Shown piece by piece: positions 1 to 7,055 of a DNA stretch of 37,097 nt. The DNA comes from Bacillota bacterium (lineage in GTDB: Bacteria > Bacillota > Sulfobacillia > Sulfobacillales > Sulfobacillaceae). The DNA is taken from NCBI GenBank assembly GCA_021799435.1, contig JAJZAN010000023.1, positions 1-37,097 of the forward strand, given 5' to 3'. How positions within the stretch are numbered: position 1 is the first letter of the stretch; every line of letters begins with the position of its first letter. Made by a program: the position numbers and the translations under genes. The notes under the pieces are model-generated. The model did not search any database and was not told the origin of the DNA. It saw nothing but the letters and a program-made list of their open reading frames with translations.

Positions 1-671
1 TCTGATGAATCACCAGAAATCCCTCCTTGTCACCATATATGGCCTTGTGGCCCGTACACCGATTGCCGCATTCCATCAGCGGGCCCACATGGCTCGAATT
101 CTGGTGTGCGTGCAAACATATAAACAGAAACTCGTCGCCAAAAGTGCATTCAAGATATGTCACCGCCGTAACAAATGTCAACGCCGGTCCAAATTTGATC
201 CACTTGCACCAACGAAATTTGACCCACCTAATGAATCCCGCGAGGATGCGGGGGTAGCCGGCGAAGGACGCCTAGCCAATAACACGGCAAGCTGGCAACG
301 GGTTTGAGCGTTTAGAGTGGCAACAATAACCGAGCTGCTGGTTGGGCGTCTTACAGACCGAAGGTAAGCCCACAATGGCACTATCCCATAGTGTTTACTT
401 CACGACACAATGGTGAAACGGCCAGTTGGCGCACGATAAACTGCTAAATCAGTTCGTCGTAGTGGCAGACAGAATAACACCGGGCATTTTTGGTTATATT
501 TGGAGAAATTAAGTCGCCCGGCTGACCCCAGTTTAATCCACTGTGGCTACAGAGTCGGATGATGTATGGCGGTTCGTGTTGATGAAACTGTTGACGGACG
601 ACAAGAGGCCCACTATTCAGCAGGAGGAATACCGCGGAGAAGAAGTCGCAAAATCCTTGATAATAGTAGGT
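1..671. other. Left-edge region without a recognisable gene
   Basis: I see no supportable coding region here. Short open frames exist on both strands, but none has a good ribosome site together with a recognisable protein. The segment lies downstream of the selenocysteine tRNA with respect to its transcription. It contains the possible insertion-sequence end listed separately and a vaguely similar third motif at about 521-542. The segment may be decayed mobile-element DNA; that is inference. Confidence 0.5.
176..230. repeat. Possible IS21-type terminal repeat remnant
   Basis: Two near-identical copies of AAATTTGA(T/C)CCAC lie 24 bases apart, at 191-203 and 215-227, just inside a TGTCAACG sequence starting at 176. 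Tandem short repeats inside a TG...CA terminus are a feature of IS21-family ends. A related but weaker motif in the same orientation occurs near 521-542. No istA or istB transposase gene is visible, so at most this is a solo end or remnant. Confidence 0.35.
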
Positions 672-767
672 TGGCGGGAGTATGTGGGAATCGAACCCAC
701 CGCCGACGTCGAACGCCGACCATTGGATTTGAAGTCCAAGGAAGGCACCAAGCCTCCACCTACCCCC
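672..767 (-). tRNA. selC: Selenocysteine tRNA, anticodon UCA
   Basis: Read on the minus strand, this 96-base gene folds as a bacterial tRNA-Sec. It has a long acceptor stem beginning GGGGGTA, a six-pair D stem (GGAGGC with GCCTTC), and an anticodon arm TTGGA-CTTCAAA-TCCAA that places TCA at the anticodon. A long variable arm of about eight pairs and the T arm GTGGG-TTCGATT-CCCAC follow, with an encoded CCA end. The eighth acceptor pair would be G-A and the fourth is G-U, small departures from the usual helix. The gene starts 37 bases after the cysteine synthase stop codon on the same strand, with no obvious terminator between, so the two may share a transcript. The tRNA implies that selA, selB, selD and selenoprotein genes exist elsewhere in the genome; none is visible here. 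Confidence 0.93.
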
Positions 768-804
768 AGAACCTATTCGATGATACTGAGTTTAGGTCTT
801 CTTG

Positions 805-1755
805 TCAAAAGAAGTCCGGCACCCGGGATCGCAACCAATCGTCACTGGTTTCCTGATACAGACCCGCAGACAAATACCGCTCTCCCGAATCTGCAAATAT
901 GAGAACCAAGTTCCCACGGAACCCTTCTTTCAAGAGGTGCTCCGTCGCCCAGTATACAGCCCCGGAAGACAGGCCAGCCAGAATGCCTTCCTGTCTCGGC
1001 AACTCCCGTGCTGCATCCCATGCACCGGAGTCTGGTACCGGAATCACTCGGTCAATCACCTGTCGATCCAAGATTTCCGGCACGAATCCCGGGCCGATGC
1101 CTTGAATCTTATGAGAACCTGACTCCTTCCCCGACAGCACCGCCGACGATTCAGGCTCCACCGCAAATATCTGGACGGCCGGGTTCTTTTCCTTTAGAAA
1201 GCGCCCAACGCCTGTAACAGTACCGCCAGTACCCACACCAGCCACAAATCCCTCGACCATTCCCTGTGTCTGTTCCCAAATTTCCGGCCCCGTTGTGCGA
1301 ACATGAACAGCAGGGTTGGCCGGATTCTCGTGCTGGCGCAACATCAGTCCTTCCGGCAATCGCGCCGCCAATTCCTTAGCACGGCGAATGGCTCCTGCTG
1401 TTCGCTCATCCTGAGGCGTCTCGATCACCGTCGCACCGTAAGCCCAAAAGAGCTGCTTTCTCTCTAGGCTCTGGCCTTCAGGCATGAACACCACCAGCGG
1501 CAACCCACGCGACGCACACGCCATCGCTAAGGCAATGCCGGTATTACCCGAGGTCGCTTCAATGATGACGCTGTCGGACGTAACCTGTCCGCGATGGACC
1601 GCATCATCCAACAACGAGAACGCCGTTCGATCCTTGATCGACCCACCTGGGTTGCGGGATTCCAGCTTTGCCCATACGTGGGTCTGATACCGATTGGAAA
1701 GAGCGGTCAGCTCAATCAGCGGGGTGTTGCCCACGAACTGGCCGACGTCAGCCAC
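805..1755 (-). CDS. Cysteine synthase (O-acetylserine sulfhydrylase family)
   Basis: A 316-residue PLP enzyme of the cysteine synthase family, which makes cysteine from O-acetylserine and sulfide. The NTPLIEL motif is at about 10-16. The Schiff-base lysine is K41 in GGSIKDRTA, followed by the substrate loop TSGNTGIA and the phosphate-binding GVGTGGTVTG. The GTG start at 1755 is chosen because an AAGGAGGT ribosome site lies about seven bases upstream. An in-frame TTG at 1779 would put that site inside the gene. It follows tatA and precedes the selenocysteine tRNA. A second family member lies at 35518-36444. I cannot tell CysK from CysM specificity or from related beta-family enzymes. Confidence 0.88.
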   Translation of the reverse strand: MADVGQFVGNTPLIELTALSNRYQTHVWAKLESRNPGGSIKDRTAFSLLDDAVHRGQVTSDSVIIEATSGNTGIALAMACASRGLPLVVFMPEGQSLERKQLFWAYGATVIETPQDERTAGAIRRAKELAARLPEGLMLRQHENPANPAVHVRTTGPEIWEQTQGMVEGFVAGVGTGGTVTGVGRFLKEKNPAVQIFAVEPESSAVLSGKESGSHKIQGIGPGFVPEILDRQVIDRVIPVPDSGAWDAARELPRQEGILAGLSSGAVYWATEHLLKEGFRGNLVLIFADSGERYLSAGLYQETSDDWLRSRVPDFF

Positions 1756-1778
1756 TTCGACTACCTCCTTAACACGCA

Positions 1779-1802
1779 AGGAGAACCCTTGCGGGTTCTC
1801 CT
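1779..1802 (-). terminator. Hairpin between tatA and cysteine synthase
   Basis: A perfect ten-pair inverted repeat, AGGAGAACCC-TTGC-GGGTTCTCCT, lies between the tatA stop and the cysteine synthase ribosome site. It has no U-tract on either strand, so it could be a weak terminator, a processing or stability element, or a leader structure rather than a classical intrinsic terminator. Confidence 0.45.
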
Positions 1803-1818
1803 CACCATCTCCGAATCC

Positions 1819-2049
1819 TTATCGCTGGGTATTTTCGTCCGTCACAACAACCTGAGCCGGATATTCGGTGCCCGACTGCGGGTTCTTGGGAGCTTCGGGC
1901 TGCTCCGGCATAACGCCGCTCATCGACTGCTTGAACTCGCGGATGCTTTTACCCAATCCCGATCCGATTTCCGGAAGCCGCTTGGGCCCAAACACCAAGA
2001 GGGCAATCACCAGCAAAATAATGATGTGTAGAGGCGAAAATAAATCCAT
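1819..2049 (-). CDS. tatA: Twin-arginine translocase TatA/TatE subunit
   Basis: A 76-residue protein with the TatA layout: a short N-terminal transmembrane helix at about 6-20, the FGPKRLPE hinge motif at about 20-27, an amphipathic helix (GSGLGKSIREFKQ), and a polar tail. TatA oligomers form the protein-conducting element of the Tat pathway, which exports folded proteins across the cytoplasmic membrane. The ATG at 2049 has an AAAGGAG site nine or ten bases upstream. An open frame continues upstream, but its residues do not resemble the family. No tatC is present nearby, so the partner must be elsewhere. Confidence 0.92.
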   Translation of the reverse strand: MDLFSPLHIIILLVIALLVFGPKRLPEIGSGLGKSIREFKQSMSGVMPEQPEAPKNPQSGTEYPAQVVVTDENTQR

Positions 2050-2093
2050 ACGGGTCGCTCCTTTCGGACGAAACACATTCCACGTTGTCCTTA

Positions 2094-2099
2094 AGTATA
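2094..2099 (-). promoter_or_regulatory. Predicted extended -10 promoter for tatA
   Basis: The minus strand reads TGATATACT, a good extended -10 element (TG-N-TATACT), about 45 bases upstream of the tatA start. No convincing -35 hexamer is seen. It lies in the gap between gatD and tatA, so tatA may have its own transcript. Confidence 0.4.
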
Positions 2100-2120
2100 T
2101 CATGCACAAATCCGATTTAG

Positions 2121-2861
2121 CTATGAATTTCGCGATCGGCTAAGGATCGTCTCGTGTGCTCCGAACTCCTCGTCCGCCGCTAAGGGCTCTAACCGGTCGT
2201 CAATGCCGCGGTTCATCAAGGCCCACATGAGAAGCAAGTCTGCCAAGTGCGGGTTCTTCGGCAGCAACGAACCATGCAGATAGGTCGCAATTACTCGGTC
2301 TTGCACCGCGCCTTCTGAACGGTCCTCTCCATTGTTGCCCTGCCCTAACGTGACTTCTCCCAAGGGCCGGGCGCGAGAACCCAAGAACGTCCGCCCGCCG
2401 TGATTTTCGAATCCAACCAGCGATCGCGGCTCGATAGGCAAATCCGTGTATGAGACCACATCACCGATGGCGCGCGTGTCGCCCGCCTCCGTCCACACAT
2501 CCAAATAGTTCAAGCCCGGCAATTGAGTCCGGTCAGCCGTCTCATAATAGCGGCCCAACAATTGGTAGGCTCCACAGATGGCGAGCATCGGCAACCCATC
2601 TTGGAGACGGGACGCTAGTTCCCTGCCCAGCGCCAAGAAATCATCCGCGATGCGGGCTTGATGTGTGTCCTCGCCTCCACCCATAAACACGAGGTCTACA
2701 GCGTCCCAGTCCACTGGCTGCCCTACTTCGCGGGTAACAATCCGCGCCGGAATTTCCCGCCAACGAGCGCGTTGAGCCAACGCCAAGACATTGCCGCGGT
2801 CTCCGTACAAGTTCATGTTTTCCGGATACAGATGCAGGATGTTTAATCGCCGCTCAGCCAC
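2121..2861 (-). CDS. gatD: GatD-like glutamine amidotransferase (lipid II amidation)
   Basis: A 246-residue class I (CobB/CobQ-type) glutamine amidotransferase. The N-terminal MNLYGDRGN motif (about 16-24) is typical of GatD, which supplies ammonia to MurT for amidating the D-glutamate of lipid II. The nucleophile is C96 in LAICGAYQLLG and the catalytic histidine is H196 in TYLHGSLL. The GTG start at 2861 has a GGGGAGGT site six bases away. The usual partner murT is not adjacent: upstream lies the divergent gene at 2969. The cobalamin genes nearby raise the alternative of a cobyric-acid-type amidotransferase subunit, but the N-terminal motif and length fit GatD better. Confidence 0.8.
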   Translation of the reverse strand: MAERRLNILHLYPENMNLYGDRGNVLALAQRARWREIPARIVTREVGQPVDWDAVDLVFMGGGEDTHQARIADDFLALGRELASRLQDGLPMLAICGAYQLLGRYYETADRTQLPGLNYLDVWTEAGDTRAIGDVVSYTDLPIEPRSLVGFENHGGRTFLGSRARPLGEVTLGQGNNGEDRSEGAVQDRVIATYLHGSLLPKNPHLADLLLMWALMNRGIDDRLEPLAADEEFGAHETILSRSRNS

Positions 2862-2968
2862 CGACCGACCTCCCCTGTCGAAATCTGTAACTAGATGTTG
2901 ACCTTACCGCATACGGCCGCATAAGCTTACTGCAGAACAACTATAGCATGGACTAAAGGAGCTCCTTG

Positions 2969-3496
2969 ATGCCCATCGACATCGAATTTCCTTTTCTCGA
3001 CATGATCGAGAGCGGGCAAATTCCACTGGTTGACCGGCGACAACTGCATTACTTGACACGCGGAGTCCATCAAGCCGCGGAACGCCTCAAAGCCGACATT
3101 CGGCAAATGATTGAGGTGTCCGTCTATTGGTGCGGCGCACGCCCGGTCGTGGTTCTGCATACCCCGGTCAATCGGGTCGACCTGTCCAAATTGGAACAGT
3201 GGTTCGGATTCGACGTACGCCCAGCTAGTCCTACGGAAATTTCAGCCCTGTGCGGCACTCACATTTATGGATCTCCGCCTGCCGGTCAATCCTACCAGAT
3301 GCCCATTTTCATTGACGACGATTTGATGCACCGGCCGTTCGTCTGGGCTGCCGCCGGCGATCCGGCGGTATGGGTGGCCATCACGCCGAAAAACCTCGTA
3401 CGGGTCACGGGTGGTTATGTCGTCGACATCAAGCGGCCCAACTATCTTCAGATGGTCGAACAGGTTCGTCAACCTGACTCGGCGTCTAGGGAATGA
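2969..3496 (+). CDS. YbaK/EbsC-like domain protein, aminoacyl-tRNA deacylase fold
   Basis: A 175-residue protein. Its central and C-terminal parts match the general pattern of the YbaK/ProX editing domain: a beta strand PVVVLHTP, then RVDLSKLEQWFG, ASPTEISALCG, GSPP, a PIFIDDDL segment, and AAGDP...ITPKNL. The family removes wrongly attached amino acids from tRNA. The lysine usually important for catalysis appears to be an arginine here (GARPVVVL), so activity is uncertain. About 45 N-terminal residues precede the domain. The ATG at 2969 follows AAAGGAG by six bases; an in-frame TTG directly before it has no suitable site. It ends 11 bases into the convergent cobS gene. Confidence 0.6.
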   Translation: MPIDIEFPFLDMIESGQIPLVDRRQLHYLTRGVHQAAERLKADIRQMIEVSVYWCGARPVVVLHTPVNRVDLSKLEQWFGFDVRPASPTEISALCGTHIYGSPPAGQSYQMPIFIDDDLMHRPFVWAAAGDPAVWVAITPKNLVRVTGGYVVDIKRPNYLQMVEQVRQPDSASRE

Positions 3497-4205
3497 CGGG
3501 AGCACTAGCCACAAGAAAATAGAATGCCAGCAGTTCAGCCACAATGACCGCGCCAAATAACACATCCTCGTTCATGCCGCGATAGAGCCGGCGAGCCCAC
3601 AGCATATAGAGCCCCGTCAACAACAACATGCCGCCGAATGCGTCGATAGCTTGGAATCCCGCCACGTAAGCCCCAATCAGCAAACTAATCAACAGCGTCA
3701 CCCACGACCCGGTGCCGCCCTCCGTATCGCGCATCCACTCCTCGGTTTGCGGACTGTCCGCGTCCGCGCCACGCCAGGAGAGACCCCACGCCATCATGGC
3801 ACGGCTAAAAAGCGGCGGGAGCACCCATGTGACAGGCGGCACGCCGCCAGCCTGCCGCCACAGCCCCCAAAACGACAACAAGGCCAACACCATAAACAGC
3901 GTCCCACCCGGTCCTATACGGGGATCTCGACGAAGTGCGGTCCGCCGCCCAGACGAAGCCATCCAGCCGTCGAAGGTGTTCGAAAGCCCCTTCCAATGGA
4001 TTCCTCCCGTGATGAGGGCTTCCCCGGCTATCGCGATGGCCATGCCTAGACCGGTCATGCCAAAGACCCGCGCCGACCCGTACCATATCAGCCCGGCCAA
4101 AAGTCCCGGAAGCCAAAACCACAATGCGGTCCATTGCGGCAAGGGCTTGATGCGATCCGCAGGAAGCCGCGTAAGCAGTCCTAGAGCAGCCCGAGCCCCC
4201 TTCAC
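3486..4205 (-). CDS. cobS: Cobalamin synthase CobS-like, altered signature motif
   Basis: A 239-residue polytopic membrane protein of the CobS family, which joins adenosylcobinamide-GDP to alpha-ribazole at the end of B12 synthesis. The family usually shows HLDGLADTxDG. Here residues 70-80 read HWKGLSNTFDG, so two of three acidic residues are replaced (D to K72, D to N76) and only D79 remains. The downstream RDPRIGPGG (about 93-101) fits the family's RDSRxGxxG. The GTG start at 4205 overlaps the cbiB stop as GTGA, implying translational coupling. An open frame continues upstream but is only a shadow of cbiB. No cobU or cobT is adjacent. Family assignment is firm; activity is not. Confidence 0.85.
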   Translation of the reverse strand: MKGARAALGLLTRLPADRIKPLPQWTALWFWLPGLLAGLIWYGSARVFGMTGLGMAIAIAGEALITGGIHWKGLSNTFDGWMASSGRRTALRRDPRIGPGGTLFMVLALLSFWGLWRQAGGVPPVTWVLPPLFSRAMMAWGLSWRGADADSPQTEEWMRDTEGGTGSWVTLLISLLIGAYVAGFQAIDAFGGMLLLTGLYMLWARRLYRGMNEDVLFGAVIVAELLAFYFLVASAPVIP

Positions 4206-5200
4206 AGCCACACCCCCGACACGGTGACGGCGACCACACCGAATACCACAGCCGCTACCAAGGTCGCCCGCCAACTCACCGCGATCGCATGAATAATGGC
4301 CGTAGGATGCAGCGGCCGCTCCGAAGCCCCCAACCGCGGCCTTAGTGATACCACGTCGTCGTGCAAATTCGGTCCCCCTAGCGCGACACCGATGGCGCCC
4401 GCCATCGCTGCCTCCGACATACCGGTGTTCGGACTCGGATGCCGGCGCGCGTCTTGCCGCATCGCACGATAGGCCGGGCGAAACCGCCCTTCCATCGACG
4501 CGGCGATGGCAATCGCCCATCCTGACAAACGAGCTGGGACATAATTAGCCCACTCGTCCAAGTGGGCTGCAAACCATCCCAAATCTTGATGGCGTCCACT
4601 ATGCTGCCCAACCATCGAATCCAGCGTGTTGACCGCCTTGTAGGCCCAAAGCCAAGCTGGACCACCCAAAAATGTGTAGAACAGAGGCCCGATGACTGCA
4701 TCGCAGGTATTGCCGGCCACGGTCTCGATGGTAGCCCGAATCATCTCCTCGGGACTGAACCGAGCCGTGTCCCGGCTTACAATGTATTGCAGCCACTGGC
4801 GTGCTTCATCGGACTGATTGGTGACCAAGGGTCGGTAGACCAGCAAGGCGGCATCCGTGAGGCCTCGGATGGCGAGTCCCCAATAGGTCCACAACACCAC
4901 CATGGCCCTGAAGAGCCAGACCGACAGGTCACGAGCAAACCATAAGACGGCTGTCACAAAGGCTAACACCAGCAGAACCACTGAGAGCGTCATGACAGCC
5001 CCCAAAAAGCGCATGGCGGTGCGGCCCCACGGTCTGCGGCGAATCAATTGTTCTAAAAACATGCCAAACTTTCCGATCAACCGTACCGGGTGATACGACC
5101 ACAGAGGGTCCCCAATCATTAAGTCGACCACAGCGGCCAAAAGGATCCAGGCGGCCAAGTCGTAGCCAGTCCAGACCGGCAAAATCTTACCGAGCCACAC
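4202..5200 (-). CDS. cbiB: Adenosylcobinamide-phosphate synthase CbiB/CobD
   Basis: A 332-residue integral membrane protein that attaches the aminopropanol phosphate arm to adenosylcobyric acid in B12 synthesis. Family hallmarks visible are HPVRLIGKFGMFLE near the N-terminus, DAVIGPLFYTFLGG, AYKAVNTLDSMVG in the middle, and SPNTGMSEAAMAGA toward the C-terminus. Several hydrophobic helices are present. The GTG start at 5200 has GGAGG seven to eight bases upstream; earlier in-frame ATGs near 5266 lack a site and would add an atypical leader. It overlaps cobS by four bases. A c-type cytochrome gene lies upstream on the same strand, separated by a hairpin. Confidence 0.92.
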   Translation of the reverse strand: MWLGKILPVWTGYDLAAWILLAAVVDLMIGDPLWSYHPVRLIGKFGMFLEQLIRRRPWGRTAMRFLGAVMTLSVVLLVLAFVTAVLWFARDLSVWLFRAMVVLWTYWGLAIRGLTDAALLVYRPLVTNQSDEARQWLQYIVSRDTARFSPEEMIRATIETVAGNTCDAVIGPLFYTFLGGPAWLWAYKAVNTLDSMVGQHSGRHQDLGWFAAHLDEWANYVPARLSGWAIAIAASMEGRFRPAYRAMRQDARRHPSPNTGMSEAAMAGAIGVALGGPNLHDDVVSLRPRLGASERPLHPTAIIHAIAVSWRATLVAAVVFGVVAVTVSGVWL

Positions 5201-5313
5201 GCGGTCACCTCCTCCGATGGGGCCTCTCTCTCCAAACAAAATACCACTACCGGAGGTCAGCATCATCGTTCAGAGGACATTTCGACGCCAAAGAGAACTT
5301 CGACGCGCAAGCA

Positions 5314-5338
5314 AGCGGCAGCCTTCGCGGCTGCCGCT
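5314..5338 (-). terminator. GC-rich hairpin after the cytochrome c gene
   Basis: Inverted repeat AGCGGCAGCC / GGCTGCCGCT with a five-base loop, 27 bases past the cytochrome c stop codon on the minus strand. The following minus-strand bases (TGCTTGCG) form only a weak U-tract. On the plus strand a TTTTT run follows about seven bases later, but no plus-strand gene would use it. Confidence 0.55.
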
Positions 5339-5365
5339 CATCCGTTTTTGTGATGCGAGGCTCCT

Positions 5366-5848
5366 CTACTTCCCTCCTGAGAGATGCCAGACATAGGCGG
5401 ACACATTAGCCGCCTTCTGCGGGCTCAAGGAGCCGGGGTTGTTGGCGGGCATATTGTGGAGGACGAACGCTTCCAATGCACCCTGCGTTTTAAATTGCGC
5501 CACTACAGAGGAGGGAGACGCCAATCGGGGAGCCTTCCCCGTCCCGGTGCCGCCTTTCCCATGGCACGACTCACACGTGGAGGTATAAAGTTTCGCGCCA
5601 TCGGTCGCATTCCCGACGGGAGCCACCTTGGGCGTAATGGTCTCCGGGGTAATGCGCGTCGTGGGCGCCTTTTTGGCACTGCCCACGGCGTTTTGGACCT
5701 TTCCCTGCGATTGAGCCTTTTTGGCGGTGTTCTTGACCGAATGGCCAGGCGCTGGTGCCGGCTTCGATCCGCAGCCGGCCGCTAAAATCGGCAGTCCCAA
5801 ACTAAACAGCACGAGAAAGGTAATACGGGATCGCAACCGGGTCGTCAT
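5366..5848 (-). CDS. Lipoprotein c-type cytochrome
   Basis: A 160-residue exported protein. A basic N-terminus and hydrophobic stretch lead to a lipobox LAAGC (lipidated C26), so the protein should be anchored on the outside of the membrane. A Pro/Ala/Lys-rich linker (about 28-80) precedes a single cytochrome c domain with the haem motif CESCH (92-96) and probable axial methionine M133 in HNMPANNPG. The size and layout fit small class I cytochromes that shuttle electrons near a terminal oxidase. No oxidase gene is in the window, so its partner is unknown. The ATG at 5848 follows GAGGGATTC by a short gap. Confidence 0.88.
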   Translation of the reverse strand: MTTRLRSRITFLVLFSLGLPILAAGCGSKPAPAPGHSVKNTAKKAQSQGKVQNAVGSAKKAPTTRITPETITPKVAPVGNATDGAKLYTSTCESCHGKGGTGTGKAPRLASPSSVVAQFKTQGALEAFVLHNMPANNPGSLSPQKAANVSAYVWHLSGGK

Positions 5849-5929
5849 GGAATCCCTCTCTTCGGTAAGATAGGGATTAGCATGTCACGACCCTCCGGCA
5901 GGTATGCACACAGGCTGAGAGGCTTTGGT

Positions 5930-5935
5930 TATACT
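5930..5935 (+). promoter_or_regulatory. Possible -10 element for the gene at 5956
   Basis: A TATACT hexamer lies about 20 bases before the GTG start, which would give a very short leader. No good -35 hexamer is seen at 17 bases, so this is tentative. Confidence 0.3.
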
Positions 5936-5955
5936 AGAATCTGGGAGGCGATGAG

Positions 5956-6525
5956 GTGGAAAACGAACAACATTTGGAAATTGGTCTGGACCAGGACTTG
6001 AAGGACCGCATCGGCACCCGGTTTATTCACGAGGGACCCCTCTTCGGGTCCGTGCCACAGGACGCGCTCACCCAAGATGAGATGTTGCAATTGGCCCACG
6101 CCGGATGGACTCGCAGGGACTATCAGGATGCACCGGTTCTGGAAGCGCCCCAGTTCACCATTGATTGGCTAAACCTTCAGCAGCAGCATCGCGACCGCGC
6201 ACTCCACGCTATCATGCACCGCCTGCCGGACGGAGCTCCTTGGGTGGGAACACGGCAAGAAATTCTGGAAGAGCTCTTGGCTTCCACCTGGGAGCAACAG
6301 GAGGACGAACTGCGCACCCTGTTGCATGCCTTTGCGTTCGCCTCAATCTGGAGTCAAGATCAAGACCAGCAGGACAACGCCATCGAGTCCCGAGAAACCT
6401 TTTTCTTCTACACCGTGCGGATGCGCGACACCGCCCTTAAAGCCTCGCAGCATGCGACTGAGGCCCCCAGCAGCGAGCATGAATTCTGGGACATGGTATC
6501 CTCACTGGCCGAAGTGCGTGATTAG
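5956..6525 (+). CDS. Unknown acidic protein, 189 residues
   Basis: I do not recognise a family. The protein is acidic and Gln/Glu-rich, probably mostly helical, with no signal peptide or membrane segment. Notable segments are a central stretch rich in Trp/Gln/His (about 60-85) and a C-terminal EHEFWDMVSSLAEV. The GTG start is supported by GGGAGG seven bases upstream; an ATG at 5951 is out of frame. It is divergent from the cytochrome c gene. Its stop codon overlaps the stop of the convergent acetyltransferase gene, which argues for compact, maintained coding. The helical character loosely recalls TorD/NarJ-type chaperones, but I see no diagnostic motif. Confidence 0.7.
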   Translation: MENEQHLEIGLDQDLKDRIGTRFIHEGPLFGSVPQDALTQDEMLQLAHAGWTRRDYQDAPVLEAPQFTIDWLNLQQQHRDRALHAIMHRLPDGAPWVGTRQEILEELLASTWEQQEDELRTLLHAFAFASIWSQDQDQQDNAIESRETFFFYTVRMRDTALKASQHATEAPSSEHEFWDMVSSLAEVRD

Positions 6526-7055
6526 AGCCAGTGCGCCATCCAAATCTCATCGACCCAGTCGTCGTTGAGACGATATTGGCGGTGACGACGCCCTTCTTCT
6601 TGGTAGCCCAAGGATTGGTAGAGACGGATAGCGCCGTGATTCGTGGCGAAAACCGCTAAGGAGATTTTTTGCACGCCCGCCTGACGCGCCCAGTCCTCGG
6701 CCGCTAGAAGAAGCCCTCGGCCGATTCGACGCCCCCGGAACTCGGGCATAAGCGCCATGCCAAAGAGTGCCGTGTGCCGGTTTTTGCGCAGGATCCCGCG
6801 AATCATTTCCAGCGATCCAGCGGTTTGTCCATTCTGCTCGGCGACCAAGATGACTTGAACCTCGGGGTTGCGAGCCCGAATAATGGACGCTTCCTGCTCG
6901 GCGCTCAACTGAGCCCGCTCATCGGCGATATAAATCTCTTCCTGTCCCACTCGGTTGAGCAGTTCGACGAGATGCGGCGCGTCCTCGGGTGTGGCGTCGC
7001 GAACCACGTATGGTGCGCCGTGGCGGTCCTGAAAGGTTTGATGGATGGGATTCAT
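6522..7055 (-). CDS. GNAT-family N-acetyltransferase
   Basis: A 177-residue single-domain GNAT enzyme that transfers acetyl from acetyl-CoA to an amine. The acetyl-CoA pyrophosphate loop is visible as EFRGRRIGRGLL (about 108-119), preceded by the beta strand ALFGMALMP and followed by the typical FATNHGAIRLYQSLGYQEEGRRHR block. The substrate cannot be deduced; RimI-like protein acetylation or small-molecule acetylation are both possible. The ATG at 7055 has GGAGGT five bases upstream, which supports this start even though an upstream small gene on the same strand runs 137 bases into this one. Confidence 0.85.
   Translation of the reverse strand: MNPIHQTFQDRHGAPYVVRDATPEDAPHLVELLNRVGQEEIYIADERAQLSAEQEASIIRARNPEVQVILVAEQNGQTAGSLEMIRGILRKNRHTALFGMALMPEFRGRRIGRGLLLAAEDWARQAGVQKISLAVFATNHGAIRLYQSLGYQEEGRRHRQYRLNDDWVDEIWMAHWL

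Noticed and set aside
543-902. A 119-residue open frame on the plus strand
   Set aside because: It crosses the selenocysteine tRNA and the end of the cysteine synthase gene, has no ribosome site and its translation resembles no protein.
4203-4520. Upstream extension of the cobS reading frame
   Set aside because: It lies in another frame over the end of cbiB and gives an Arg/Gly-rich non-family sequence; the GTG at 4205 is a coupled start.
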